Source: Sistotremastrum niveocremeum HHB9708 (taxonomy: Eukaryota; Basidiomycota; Agaricomycetes; Sistotremastrales; Sistotremastraceae). From it: a DNA stretch of 64,000 nucleotides. Positions within the stretch are counted from its first letter, which is position 1. Every line of letters starts with the position of its first letter. The DNA lies in the NCBI GenBank assembly GCA_001630475.1, contig KV419451.1:62001-126000 (forward strand), written 5' to 3'. A model generated the notes under the pieces. That model ran no database searches. It saw only the letters and a list, made by a program, of their open reading frames with translations, and was not told where the DNA came from. The position numbers were made by a program, and so were the translations under genes. Positions 32,822 to 43,485 of this stretch are shown here, in pieces.

Positions 32822-35800
32822 CTATCTGATGGCCTGATTGACAATGTCGCCGAGCACAGGTCTTCCCTTCAGAAGAGTTACAATATCCACCTTCGCCCTC
32901 TTCACCTTCCTCGGGCTCACAATCGCTCCTGTCGTCTCGTTCTCCTTCTGATTTTGTCGATTTTCTTTTCCGATCTTCACAGCTTCCGTTGGTGAAGAGC
33001 GTTTGCCTAACGAGTTCGATGGTCCAGTGGAATGCAACTGATGAGCATCAGGTGGCAGGGTCAATATCCACTTCTTCTCTTCCATGAGCTCAAAGAAATC
33101 GCTCATCAGAGGCAGATTATTCAAAGTACGCCGCGAACCGAATAGAATGAGCTTTGATCGCGCTCGAGTAAACGCGACGTTCATTCTTCGCCAGTCTTTG
33201 AGCAACGCTCCCACCTATCATTATGTCATTCAGGGTTATACGCAACATAATACGACGCAATTTACCTGTCCATCTTGATTAGACCGAACAAGAGAGATGA
33301 TCACACATTCTTTGTCACGCCCTTGACTTCGGTCCGCCGTTAGAAGTTCAAGATCTGAATGATCTCGAAGTTTCTCTCCGATAACCTTGAGCTGTTGTCG
33401 ATAGGGAGAGATTATGCCAATGTCTTTCGCAGCGATGCCACACCGAATGAGCATTTGCGTCACCTGTAAGACAGATCAGAGAGATAACTTTGGCACGTGT
33501 ACGAAGCCGACGTACCTCGAGGGTGTAGCTTGCTTCCGCTTCGTTCTGGACCAGATTTCCATCGTGTGAATCCTCTGCGGTACTAGCGTCGGTATCCACA
33601 AAGACGGCCTTACAACTACAAGTGTGTCAGTATCTCGAGCAACGCGTAGAACGCAAGCAGAGCGCACTTTGGATCAAGCAATTTCTGCAGCCAACATCCA
33701 TCAGGATGACACGGCTTCCCCGCCTCATGCAACTTCTTCAACGGCGCATCATCCGGTAATCTCAGACATCGCTTCGCAACCTCCGCCGAACCACACCTTA
33801 ATCGATCCGAATATACAAGTCGATTAGAGAGCGTCATTATATCTTCGTTCATTCGATATTGATATGCGAGATCGACGACGGCGTGTGGGTGGGCTTCGGA
33901 TAGTCTGCGGAAGAGTGATACGTCGAACCCTTTTTCGCGGGCTAGTCTGCTACGGACCTTCATGGACAGTTAGCGGACGATGAATAGAGGTAAAAGAAGC
34001 TCGTGACGGACGAGGGGGGGCAGTTGGAAGTGATCGCCGACGAGAACGAATTTATCAGCATAGCGCAAAGGACCGAGGCACGTAGGAAGAGTGATTTGAG
34101 AGGCTTCGTCGATGATGCAATAATCAAAGGTACGACGAGAGAACAGAATGCTAAGCAAATATCAATAGCTATTCATGGAAAGCGGAGAGTGACTCTTACT
34201 GATCGACGGATAAGCAAGTGGTAGCAACAACAGGCGGCCTGAGAATCTGGTCCTCCAGAGCTTCGATCGTCTCCGGCCGAGTTTTCGTATGCAGACTATA
34301 CCTGTGACAGTCTGGATGAATCTGCAATCCAAACCATCAAATCGGATTGAGATGCCATCAGGAACAATGGAACAGACCTTATCCAAATTCCCCAACCTCA
34401 AAATATCAAAATCAAAGCTTTTGAGTTTCAACAGAATATTGTCGACGGCCGAATGCGTATAAGAAGCCAGGAGAACAGTCTTCCCATTCGCGACTAGCGT
34501 CTGCATTATCTCCGCAATAACAGTCGTCTTGCCCGTCCCTGGCATACCGAGTATCAACGCATAATCGTCGGCCGTCAAGACCTTATCCATCGCTTGCTGC
34601 TGATTGACATTCAATATTGTCGACTCGAGTGCCGGGAATTGCGGCTCTGAAGTAAAAGTTGGAGCTCTCAGATCGACGACCAGCGATAAGCGTTTCTTGT
34701 CGCCCTCGGCGATGAATAATCTGGCAAGATTATCTCGGATACGACTGAGACCAGAAGCCATCTCGTCCTTATCGATGCGGAATTTGACCATATCTTGCGA
34801 GCCACCGCTTCGTCCAGTCCTGCTCATCAATTCCTTGACGTTGAGCGCATGATCGACGCCGACGACGACGTATTCGGGCGATAGACTGATCAAGAATCCG
34901 CGTGTTAAGCCGTATAGATCAGGTTCGATGGAGACCGTGACAGCATCGCCGACCGATAAGGTTCCTTTCAGAAGACTTCCGCCGCCAGCTGAAGAGCGTA
35001 CGAACTTGTAGCTGTGTCTGTGAATCCTTGAAGTTGCGGAGGAAGAGTGATTCTGATAGGATTCGACACGCATATCGGCGAAACAGCGCCCTTGGGATTC
35101 TCGTTCTTCTGCAGTCATCGTCCACAATTCCTTGAGGATCCGCCATGTATCTTGTTCTTCGATAGAAATGAGTTCCTCCCATTTCTGGAAGAAGTCGCAT
35201 TGAGCTTCGGTAAGATGTCCAGTCTTTTCCCGGTAAAGAAGAGCGATATCTGAAGTCGTGTCTTCTATTCGTTCGACTGCCTAAGAACCAATAAGCTTGT
35301 GTCGAAGAAAGCACTTAGACGATACTCACTTTACGATAAAGCATGCAGGCATCAACAGCATAACAGTGACCGCACGACCATTCATCGTCGATAGTAGGCG
35401 GAAGAAGTTCTTCTTCACCTGTCGACTGTGCCAAGGAAGTTCGCCTTTTACTGATGTATGATGCCATTTCATTTCGTGCGATTATCAATCCGCGAAGTTC
35501 GTTCCGAGTAGCAGGGACTTGAATGACTTCTTCCGACTGAGTGTAATATAAAAGTCCTGCAGGCACTTGGACTCCTGGGGCGGGGCGTGAGTATCTTGGA
35601 AGTACAGACGGTGATAATAACTACCGTATCGTTCTGCTACTAGCAATGTATACAACATTGTCTGCGCTCGGTGTTCGAGCATACTAAATGTCCTGCCGGT
35701 CTTGATCTCGAAAGGCATTGTCCCGCTGGTGGCCTTGATCTTTGAACATGTCAGATATCAATGGTGATCGAGCTGTAAGACGACCTACGACAGTGTTCGT

Positions 35801-37125
35801 CCGAATGCCTTGTGGCTGTTCCTGGATAATTGCTTGAACCGAGGCATCTATCTTTCCTTTCAAGCCGAAAGTGGGAGACCAAATGTCTTCTTCCGTGTCA
35901 TGAAGCTGGCTAATCGCTAAGCGAGGTTCGGCGCCCTCTTTACTTCGAGGATTGGATAGTATGGCATCCGGCTACAATGAATCGATAAGCGTTTGATACG
36001 CGTCGGAAGATTTGACGTACTTTGGGTATTTCTCCCAAATATTTTTGACTGAACCCTGCGAGCCCCTTCGCTCGCTCTTTAATTTCTTGTTTCGCTTGAT
36101 TCAAATTGACGCCAGATTGGACGATTTCTCCAAGAAAATTGGGAGATCTAATGACTTCATCGATCTTGCTGTCGGTGGCTTTTTCGGACCATTCATTGTC
36201 GGAGAGAGACCTTTGAAAGACTTCGTGCAGTATATTTCCCCAAACTACGGCGCTTGAGTACGGGGCAGGTGAGCCCGTCGAGCTCCCTGCTACGGGAGCG
36301 GATGATTTGAATAAAGCGGATATTAAGGGTTTTCGGGAGCACTTGGATGTGTGTGAGATGTATGTTGCGGATAGGAGCACGTCGGGATGGAGGATGATGT
36401 AGTTGTACTGGGATGATATTGAGATACGCGCTTTGATAGGTGATGATTGTTGCGCTGAGGTTCCAAGAAGCGTTGTAAATTCGCCAATCACATTCACGAT
36501 ATCGCCTTGGGGGAAGAATTTAGATTAAACAGGATTAAAGTTGAAGTAGCAATTACCTCGACGGACGATTGAGCATATCCAATCATCGCGGAGGATCACT
36601 TCACGCCTTTCGCCAGTTCCTTCAACTTTGACGACGATGATCTACGAAACATCAACGAAGGCTCGAGAATGACATCGAGAGGCGTACGGTGATGGGTCTC
36701 CCTGCCTCGCTTTTCTCATTTTCGGCAACGCTTTCGACTACACATCTCGTACATGTCGGTCGATCGTATCTGGGCGCCGGCGACACGTCCAGTTTGACAA
36801 CAGGTTCTTTCTGCACATATAAGACAATGTTTCAAAATGATCCGACTCAACGTACTGGAGGTACCGGGGTCACTGGAACGACTGCTGATGCTGCTTGAAT
36901 GAGCCCCGCGTCTTCCAACATATCGTCCCAAGAGCCAAAATCCCAGTCATCGGTTACTTCATCGATAAGACCACCGTCTTGGCCAGCGGCGGACGTCTGA
37001 TGGGGCTTCTTGGGACTTGTTGAACGCGACCGGGGCAGTACTTTCTCGAGAACGCCATCGATATCGCCGAGCAGAGACGCCATCAGCGCATCTTCTTCGC
37101 TTGAGTTTAGGGTTAGGTTGGACAT
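32822..37125 (-). CDS. dna2: DNA replication ATP-dependent helicase/nuclease DNA2
   Basis: Many exons from ATG 37125 ([20 protein letters not shown]) to TAG 32822-32824. Nuclease part: [12 protein letters not shown] (metal-binding His), [11 protein letters not shown] equivalent ([11 protein letters not shown]-x-K of PD-(D/E)XK) and the iron-sulphur ligands [12 protein letters not shown] (C-x2-C-x5-C). Superfamily 1 helicase motifs: GMPGTGKTT (Walker A), [13 protein letters not shown] (motif II), [13 protein letters not shown] (III), [10 protein letters not shown] (IV), [14 protein letters not shown] (V), [16 protein letters not shown] (VI). All catalytic residues seen are intact. The enzyme trims long 5' flaps in Okazaki fragment maturation and resects double-strand breaks, in nucleus and possibly mitochondria. 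The C-terminal tail is basic. Its last exon is duplicated at 29.9 kb. Confidence 0.95.
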
Positions 37126-37528
37126 GTTGGATATATATTGAGGAGCAAATGGGTCAACGACCCTGGGCGTCGCGTTGGACTCGTCGCTAGTGGTGGTTCG
37201 CTATGCAAGATGGATGAGACCGGGCCAGAGGGGTAAATGTGACCGAGTGTGACGGGCGCGTCGGAAGAAAATCATGTGACTGATTTCTCTTCTAATTTTG
37301 GAAAGCACCCTGAACCAGCTCGGAAGCGGGATTCGGAACGTCCTCTCCTTCACTCGACCAAGCCAACAATTAACGTTAAGTCTTCAAGCCCGCGAACCCG
37401 CTTTTACACACAGCAAAGCGAAACGACCTATTGTACAGTAAGCCTATGCCGAAGACCATATTCATTTATACATCGTTTATTGTCTGATTTCCTATAACTT
37501 AGCTCCTCGGGAAACTAAGTCGTCATGA
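37126..37528. promoter_or_regulatory. Intergenic, DNA2 promoter side
   Basis: Sequence upstream of DNA2 ATG with no coding sense; it also contains the 3' UTR of the first GNAT gene. Confidence 0.35.
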
Positions 37529-38167
37529 TCATTTGAACGCGGAAAACCTGAGGATATAATGTTCCCCATGTTCGGTTGGGAAATGCGTTGCCCCCAGCTT
37601 CTTATAGAACTTCTTTCCCTCTTCGTTCCTTGGGTCAACGCCAATCCAAAGCCCCTCCATCTTAGGATCCACCTCCTGCAGATGCTCAACCACCTTCTTC
37701 ATCAGCTTACGGCCCCATCCTTGCCGTTGTAGTGGAGGGAGGATATTCATGTGAATATGAGCAGGCGAAAACTCGAGTACGTTCTCTGGCGTATCGAAAG
37801 GTTTGTGAATGATATTGACGTAGAACTTGTCTAGGTCTGTGAGCTCTGGCGAACTCGCCAGTTCGAGGGGATATTTCTCGCGCAAGGGAGGAAACCACGT
37901 CTCCTCCGTCGCTTCGCGATATTTCTTGCTGTCGGAGGTGGCTACAATGTAGCCCACGACTTCTTCTGCTCCGTCCTTTCCTGCTGCCACCAGGACGTAC
38001 CCGAAGGTGGTGGGAAGGCTGACATAAGGCAACGCCCACATCAGTCCTGGTAGCTCCCCGATGGTATGGAGATGTTCGGCGGAAGTGCCGAAGTTCGATG
38101 TAAGAAGGCATATACGAGAGATGGAAGGTTTATCCTCCTCTCTAGCCTCTCGGATGTAGGTGGTCAT
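37529..38167 (-). CDS. GNAT-family N-acetyltransferase, copy 1 (212 aa)
   Basis: Single exon. Starts MTTYIREAREEDKPSISRIC, typical of the GNAT beta1-alpha1 start; the acetyl-CoA loop is LQRQGWGRKLMKKV (Q-x-x-G-x-G) and the C-terminal beta-strand/helix is GLWIGVDPRN then GKKFYKKLGATHF. Length and order match stand-alone GNATs of the kind annotated in fungi as O-GlcNAcase-like acetyltransferases. The acceptor substrate is unknown. It is tandem with copy 2, about 380 bp apart, and clearly homologous (SPELTDLDKFYVNIIHKPFD against SPEFDLTELDKYFIKRIHHP). Confidence 0.88.
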   Translation of the reverse strand: MTTYIREAREEDKPSISRICLLTSNFGTSAEHLHTIGELPGLMWALPYVSLPTTFGYVLVAAGKDGAEEVVGYIVATSDSKKYREATEETWFPPLREKYPLELASSPELTDLDKFYVNIIHKPFDTPENVLEFSPAHIHMNILPPLQRQGWGRKLMKKVVEHLQEVDPKMEGLWIGVDPRNEEGKKFYKKLGATHFPTEHGEHYILRFSAFK

Positions 38168-38549
38168 GATTTATCTGGATGAAATGGAGACTGAGGAGCA
38201 AACAGGGCTTGGGAGTACGATAAGCTGAAGAGCTCGGAGCAAAACCAGCTTTTCAAGACCTGTTCTTTATGCAATACGGCTTCCTCGAAGATTGTGCCTT
38301 CCGAATGGCGATTCATCGAAGTTCCTCCGAGTTTGTGCTCCGCTGGGGCCGAGCCTCTGAGTGCTCTGAAGCGGACCTCAATACGTGACCACTTCGGAGA
38401 GCTATGGCTTCCCTGGACTTCCGTTATCAATACAAGAGTGTACCATTGGCAAAAATCGCGCTTGACGTCAGCGTTTCCGACGAGTGGCACAGTTAACGAC
38501 GGTCTGCTACAGTACATAACAGGACACAACATTTGATACATTGAATCTC

Positions 38550-39209
38550 TCAAACCCCGAACGTAGAGAACTTGTGCTTAAAGTATTCATGCCCGTCTTT
38601 CCCTGCCTTCTGATATTCACCTCCGATTTTCGTATAGAACCTGATACTGGGCAAGTTCCGAGGCTCGATCCCATTCCAAACCCCTTCCATCGTAGGATCA
38701 ATCTCCTTCAACCTCTCTGCCACCTTCACAATCATCTTCCGACCCCATCCTTGTCCCTGCAACTCTGGAAGGATGGAGATATGGAAATGTGCCGGCGAGA
38801 AATCCAGCATTTCCTGCGCGTAAGTGATCGGATGATGAATACGCTTAATGAAATATTTGTCCAACTCCGTCAAGTCGAACTCGGGCGAATCCAACATCTC
38901 CAGAGGATATTTGATCTTCAGCGGCGGTTCCCAAATCGTCAACGCTGCTTCTCTCCACTTCACCGTATCTGAAGTAGCGACGATATATCCCATCACTTCT
39001 TCCTTCGCTCCATCCTCATCGCCTCGTTTGACTAGGACGTATCCGAAGCCTGTGGGGAGAGAAATGTAGGGCAATGCCCATGCTAAGGGTGGTAGCTCCT
39101 TGATGGTTAGGAGATGGTCGGCAGATGTGCCCGCGTCCGCCGTGAGGAGGCTGATATGAGCTATAACAGGCTTGTCAGCTTCGGTGGCTTCGCGAAGGTA
39201 AACGACCAT
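38550..39209 (-). CDS. GNAT-family N-acetyltransferase, copy 2 (219 aa)
   Basis: Single exon. Starts MVVYLREATEADKPVIAHIS; acetyl-CoA loop LQGQGWGRKMIVKV; C-terminal GVWNGIEPRNLPSIRFYTKI. Same architecture and local order as copy 1, with shared segments LPLAWALPYISLPTGFGYVL-like (PPLAWALPYISLPTGFGYVL) and GYIVATSDTVKWREA. Expected soluble acetyltransferase; substrate unknown. The two copies probably come from one duplication and have diverged moderately. Confidence 0.88.
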   Translation of the reverse strand: MVVYLREATEADKPVIAHISLLTADAGTSADHLLTIKELPPLAWALPYISLPTGFGYVLVKRGDEDGAKEEVMGYIVATSDTVKWREAALTIWEPPLKIKYPLEMLDSPEFDLTELDKYFIKRIHHPITYAQEMLDFSPAHFHISILPELQGQGWGRKMIVKVAERLKEIDPTMEGVWNGIEPRNLPSIRFYTKIGGEYQKAGKDGHEYFKHKFSTFGV

Positions 39210-39816
39210 TTTTTCGACTCTCGTCTCCCTCTTGAAAATCGACGGGATTGAACAGAGTGGGTCTGCTCTTTATATGACTCTTTCGTTGCTTTATTATACA
39301 GGCTAAACGCTTCCGCAGAGTCATAATGGGCGCTTAGCGTGAGAAACGTGTGCTTCCGTCTTTTTCCCGAGATTGCAACTCCGATGATAACTCCGATAGC
39401 TGGCACGTTCTCCCCTCAAAAGGCCCAAATGCAAAATCCAAAGAAAATTCTGCATATCTCTTCTTTCAGTTCGAAAATGAAATCTGGACCTTCTAGCGTT
39501 TGCCAGCCTCTGGGAACATTCAGGACGTCGACCCCTATAAGTCGCTCTACGATGGGCTCCAGAATTTCATATCGTACCATTAGAAGCCCCTATCTTGCCG
39601 GGACCTGATCCGTTATTGGCGGGTTGCTCAACGACAAGCTCAGAGTCCCTGCACTCGCCTTCTCATGACCTCGAATCTCTGCTATAAATATTCTTAGAGG
39701 CCGATCTCTGCACAGCCTCACGGCGTTGGAGACCTTCGTGACGAATATAAAGATCCTGTACGCGAGCTATCTTCTTCTTCCCCATCGCCTTATCGCGGAC
39801 GACACGACACGACACG

Positions 39817-40622
39817 ATGACGACGACCAAAGTCAGGCTTGATGTAGAGGAGAAGGTTTCACCAACGACGCCTGACGTCGAATCGAGGCCTGCGTTACCG
39901 AAGCGCACTTCGTCCATGGATTCGCGATACATGCAGATGCTCCTTGCGCACGATAGTGTCAACCGTTGGAACAATTTCTTGGCGGCGTTCTTCACCTGGC
40001 TTGTCCTAGCTGGGTTCATTCTCTTCCCTGGCACATTCACAAATATTCAAGAATTGGAATCGGTCAATAATGTACAAGTACAAAAAGCCAGTGCGGCATT
40101 GCTGAACTTCGTTCGTGTGCATTTGTCGTTGTGCGCTCTGTCGATACTGATTCCTTTATGCAGGTTAATCGTATTCCTCTTTTGGCCGTGGCCGGAACCT
40201 GTTGCGCCATCGGAGCGATTGGGATGCTGTGGCTTTGGTACAAATTCCGTGCCAACTACGTCTGGCTAATCGACCGCCTATTCGTGTATGTTCCCCAGTC
40301 CCCAGTCTTCGGCGCGCGACTAACACTCATCAGTGCCGGGGCCGTCAACTCCTTCACAGGGGTGATCTCTACCCTCGCCAACGTCTTCGGCAGCCAAAAT
40401 GGCAACTTCTCGATCACTGCACGAGTGACTATCATCGTCACTTCTGTCAGCTGCGTTATTTGCAGCCTGTTGTGGTTGTTTTACCTCATCTTCAAACTCG
40501 CTCCACTTCGATATGAACATCGTCGCGAGTATGGGAGCGGAGAGAAGGCGCGATCCTGCACTGAACGTATCTTCGGGCTCCTTGGGGATTTAGACCCTGC
40601 AGCAGGACCGATTTTGAAATGA
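39817..40622 (+). CDS. Four-TM membrane protein of unknown function
   Basis: Exons 39817-40110 and 40164-40622 (phase 0; donor GTTCGT, acceptor ATGCAG). Joined product about 250 aa. Cytosolic-like N-terminus (MTTTKVRLDVEEKVSPTTPD), then TM1 FLAAFFTWLVLAGFILFPGT, TM2 LLAVAGTCCAIGAIGMLWLW, TM3 LTLISAGAVNSFTGVISTLA and TM4 TIIVTSVSCVICSLLWLFYL, followed by a basic tail. This pattern is seen in uncharacterised fungal membrane proteins. The exon join is supported because reading straight through the intron would shift into a different frame. Confidence 0.75.
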
Positions 40623-40951
40623 TGTGATCTAGTTTTCTTTCACTGTATACGTATACAAAATTTCTTTTTGCTTGTAGTTTCAGACTCGGAAAATCGATTC
40701 CGGCCTGTTCATCATCAGAGCCACAGTCACAAAGACCGACCGCCAATTATGCTGCTTTCAAACTCTTCCATCTGGCTGCTTGACTCAAATCAGATGCGAT
40801 GGAATAATCATGTTATTCAAATACAGCGCAGACCTGCCTCGACTCCCACACAGCGCTAGCACAGACTAACACCGGTAACCAATCCGTCGCACATGATCCA
40901 ATCTCCATCGCTCGCGGTCCTCGACCATCTCAATAGCACACTACGAAGACC
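40623..40951. promoter_or_regulatory. Intergenic before kinase gene
   Basis: No coding sense; holds the 3' UTR of the four-TM gene and the promoter of the kinase-patatin gene. Confidence 0.35.
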
Positions 40952-43380
40952 ATGGAATCCAGATTCGCCTCACAAGAGAGTCTGTGGCGTTCTATAAATG
41001 AGAATCCACCAGAACTCAAAGGAGTCACCAAAGAATCTCGGAATCCAGTTGCGACTACCAACTTTTCTGAAGTTTATCGAGGAAGTTGGCTACCTCCTGA
41101 TCGGGGAGTGTTTGGGACGAGGATGTTGGTGGCTATTAAAGTGATTAGGACGATACCGGGAGCTTCATCCGCTCGACAGGAGCAGACGTTGCGGGTGAAC
41201 CACATTCTTCTTCATTTGCTCTTGGTTTGATATTCACGATCAGTTCAGCAATTGAAGAGAGAGATCACATTGCAGGAGCGTCTTAAACATGAGAATATTC
41301 TACCTTTCCTTGGTGTATCGATGGACTTCGGTGACCTTCCTTCTCCCATATCAGAATGGATGGCAAACGGTGCGTCATTACTAGACTATGTTTGTGGTAG
41401 CATTTCTTGATGTTACATAAGGCACCGTTCTACAGTATCTCAAGAAGAATCCACAAGCTAGCCGGCTAGACTTTCTGAAGGGCATTGCTCGTGGCATGCG
41501 GTTTCTTCATCAACCTACACGTACGGCTTCCTTCGTGAATCCAGCAAGGAAAGTCATCTGATTTCCCGCCTTGCCAGCTCATAAACCATCTATCGTCCAC
41601 GGGGATCTGAAAGGCGTACGTACCTCTTCGTAATCGATCGTGACTATCTGATATAACGCCCCTTCAGTCAAATATACTTGTGACGAACTGGGGAGCCCCT
41701 TGTCTCGCGGATTTTGGCCTCAGTCGAGTATACGATCCTGCGACGTTCTGGAATACTGCTACCGAATCAGTGAATGGGACAACACGATGGATGAGTCCTG
41801 AGCTCCTCAGCGCTAGCAATGATAGAAAGTCTTTGACAATTGCAAGCGACATCTATGCTTATGGAATCACGGCTTGGGTATCTGGGCTCTTCTTGATCCA
41901 TTTCTGCATGTCTCTAATCGTCCTGCATAGGAAATTGTGACTGGAAAGCTCCCCTATCATGACTTAATCGACACCAAAGTGATCCTCGAAGTGACTAAAG
42001 GCCTGCGTCCGACTCGACCTAGAGATATCTCCGACGCGCTGTGGAACGTGATGCAGCAATGTTGGGATGTGGACGTCAAAGTCCGGCCTTCGATGGGTAG
42101 CGTCCTGCGAGCCTTTCATAAGATAGCGGAGATGAACCCTCCGCTCAGGCTGTTATCTTTAGGTACGTCTTCGTAATTTGCACACCTGTGTGACTGACAG
42201 TAAAGCTCAGATAGCTGTGGTATCCGCATCATCACGTCTTTGCAAATCTTGCAGAAGATTATGGAGGAGATAGGGCCTAACGAGCGACCGTGTGATCATT
42301 TTGATATGATAGCTGGGTCTGGTACGGGAGGGTGCGTCGCTGCTTCTTCTTGACTGGCATATGCTAATACTGTCTAACCAGGCTAGTTGCTTTGATGCTC
42401 GGCGTAAGCTTTGCGAATACGAACAGCAAGCCTTGGGCTCAATAGTGTGCAGCGGCTTCGAATGTCGATTGAAGATTGTCTCTCTATTCTCCCGAGACTC
42501 TTTGCAACCATCTATTCGACACCCGTCGAAAAGCAGCGGGAACGCGCGTCGAAGGATAAAATGAGGTTCAACTATCTCGAGCTTCAGGAGCAATTCAAGA
42601 AGATCGTGCAAGAAGCTGCTAGTGATGGATCCCGAGAGAATAAAGAGATGGCGGATAATGGCCCCAATACATGTCGAACGTGTGTGATCTCTACTCTCAA
42701 TTTTCGCGTCAAGTCTGACTCTCTACAGCTTCGTCATCGCCAACAATTCCAAATCCACCAGCGTGCCTGTGCGACTTCGAACATATCCATCAAGAGACGG
42801 ACGTCCATGGCCATATCGCATTTGGGCAGCCATGGCTGCAACGATGGCTATCCCCACCTGCTTTGACCCCTACGTCCACGGCGTCTTCTCAATGGAAGCC
42901 TTCAACAACTTCATCATCAACCGCGTGAACCCCTGCGAAGAACTCGTCGACGAAGCCCGCGCTACATTCGGCCTAAACCGTCCATTGGGCTGCGTCATCA
43001 GTTGTGGCACCGCTCTATCCTCATCGATCTTCGTGAAAGACCTAGACCTAGCCGCACATCTCCCACCTTCCTTATCATCCGTCCTGCAGAGCACCTCGAT
43101 CGCTGTGCGGGCTGTTCACCAGAAAGCTGGGCGCCTATGTGATCCAGGGTCGTATTTCAGGTTTGACCCGTCGAAGATTATCATGACGCGTGATCCTGGG
43201 TGGAAGGAGGGGGCGATATGGGAGCGCCCTGATAAGATAACGTTGTTGAGACAGTTAACGGCGGAATATATGCAAGGCCACCAGGGAATCTTGCGTGTCC
43301 AAGGCTGCGCGAGAAGACTGGCGCCTAATCGAGATATGGACGAGACGGAGTCATTGCAAGATGCAAGGTCAGGAAATTGA
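40952..43380 (+). CDS. Protein kinase fused to a degenerate patatin-like domain
   Basis: ATG 40952; first exon to 41194, then many short exons. Kinase: VAIKVIR (Lys), SEWMANGTVLQYL hinge, GIARGMRFLH, IVHGDLKGSNIL (catalytic loop), CLADFGLSRV (DFG), TTRWMSPELL, SDIYAYGITAW, RPSMGSVLRAF. The glycine-rich loop is poor (ATTNFSEVYRG). After MNPPLRLLSL an intron (GTACGT..GCTCAG) joins in frame to DSCGIRIITSLQIL, the start of a patatin domain, then HFDMIAGSGTGG, LRMSIEDCLSILPRLFATIY, RIWAAMAATMAIPTCFDPYV, LGCVISCGTALSS. The lipase nucleophile position is Gly (GSGTGG in place of GTSTGG), the oxyanion DGGG is DSCG, and the usual DG[A/G] Asp is missing. So the kinase looks active but the patatin part looks dead. 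Likely a signalling protein. Confidence 0.8.
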
Positions 43381-43485
43381 GGAGAGGGTGGGATTGTAGA
43401 GACCTGCAGTAGTGTTCAGATAATGGAATATCAGTTGCGTATCCTAAAGAAAACTGACATGGTCCAAGATGAGGGTTATTGGCGG

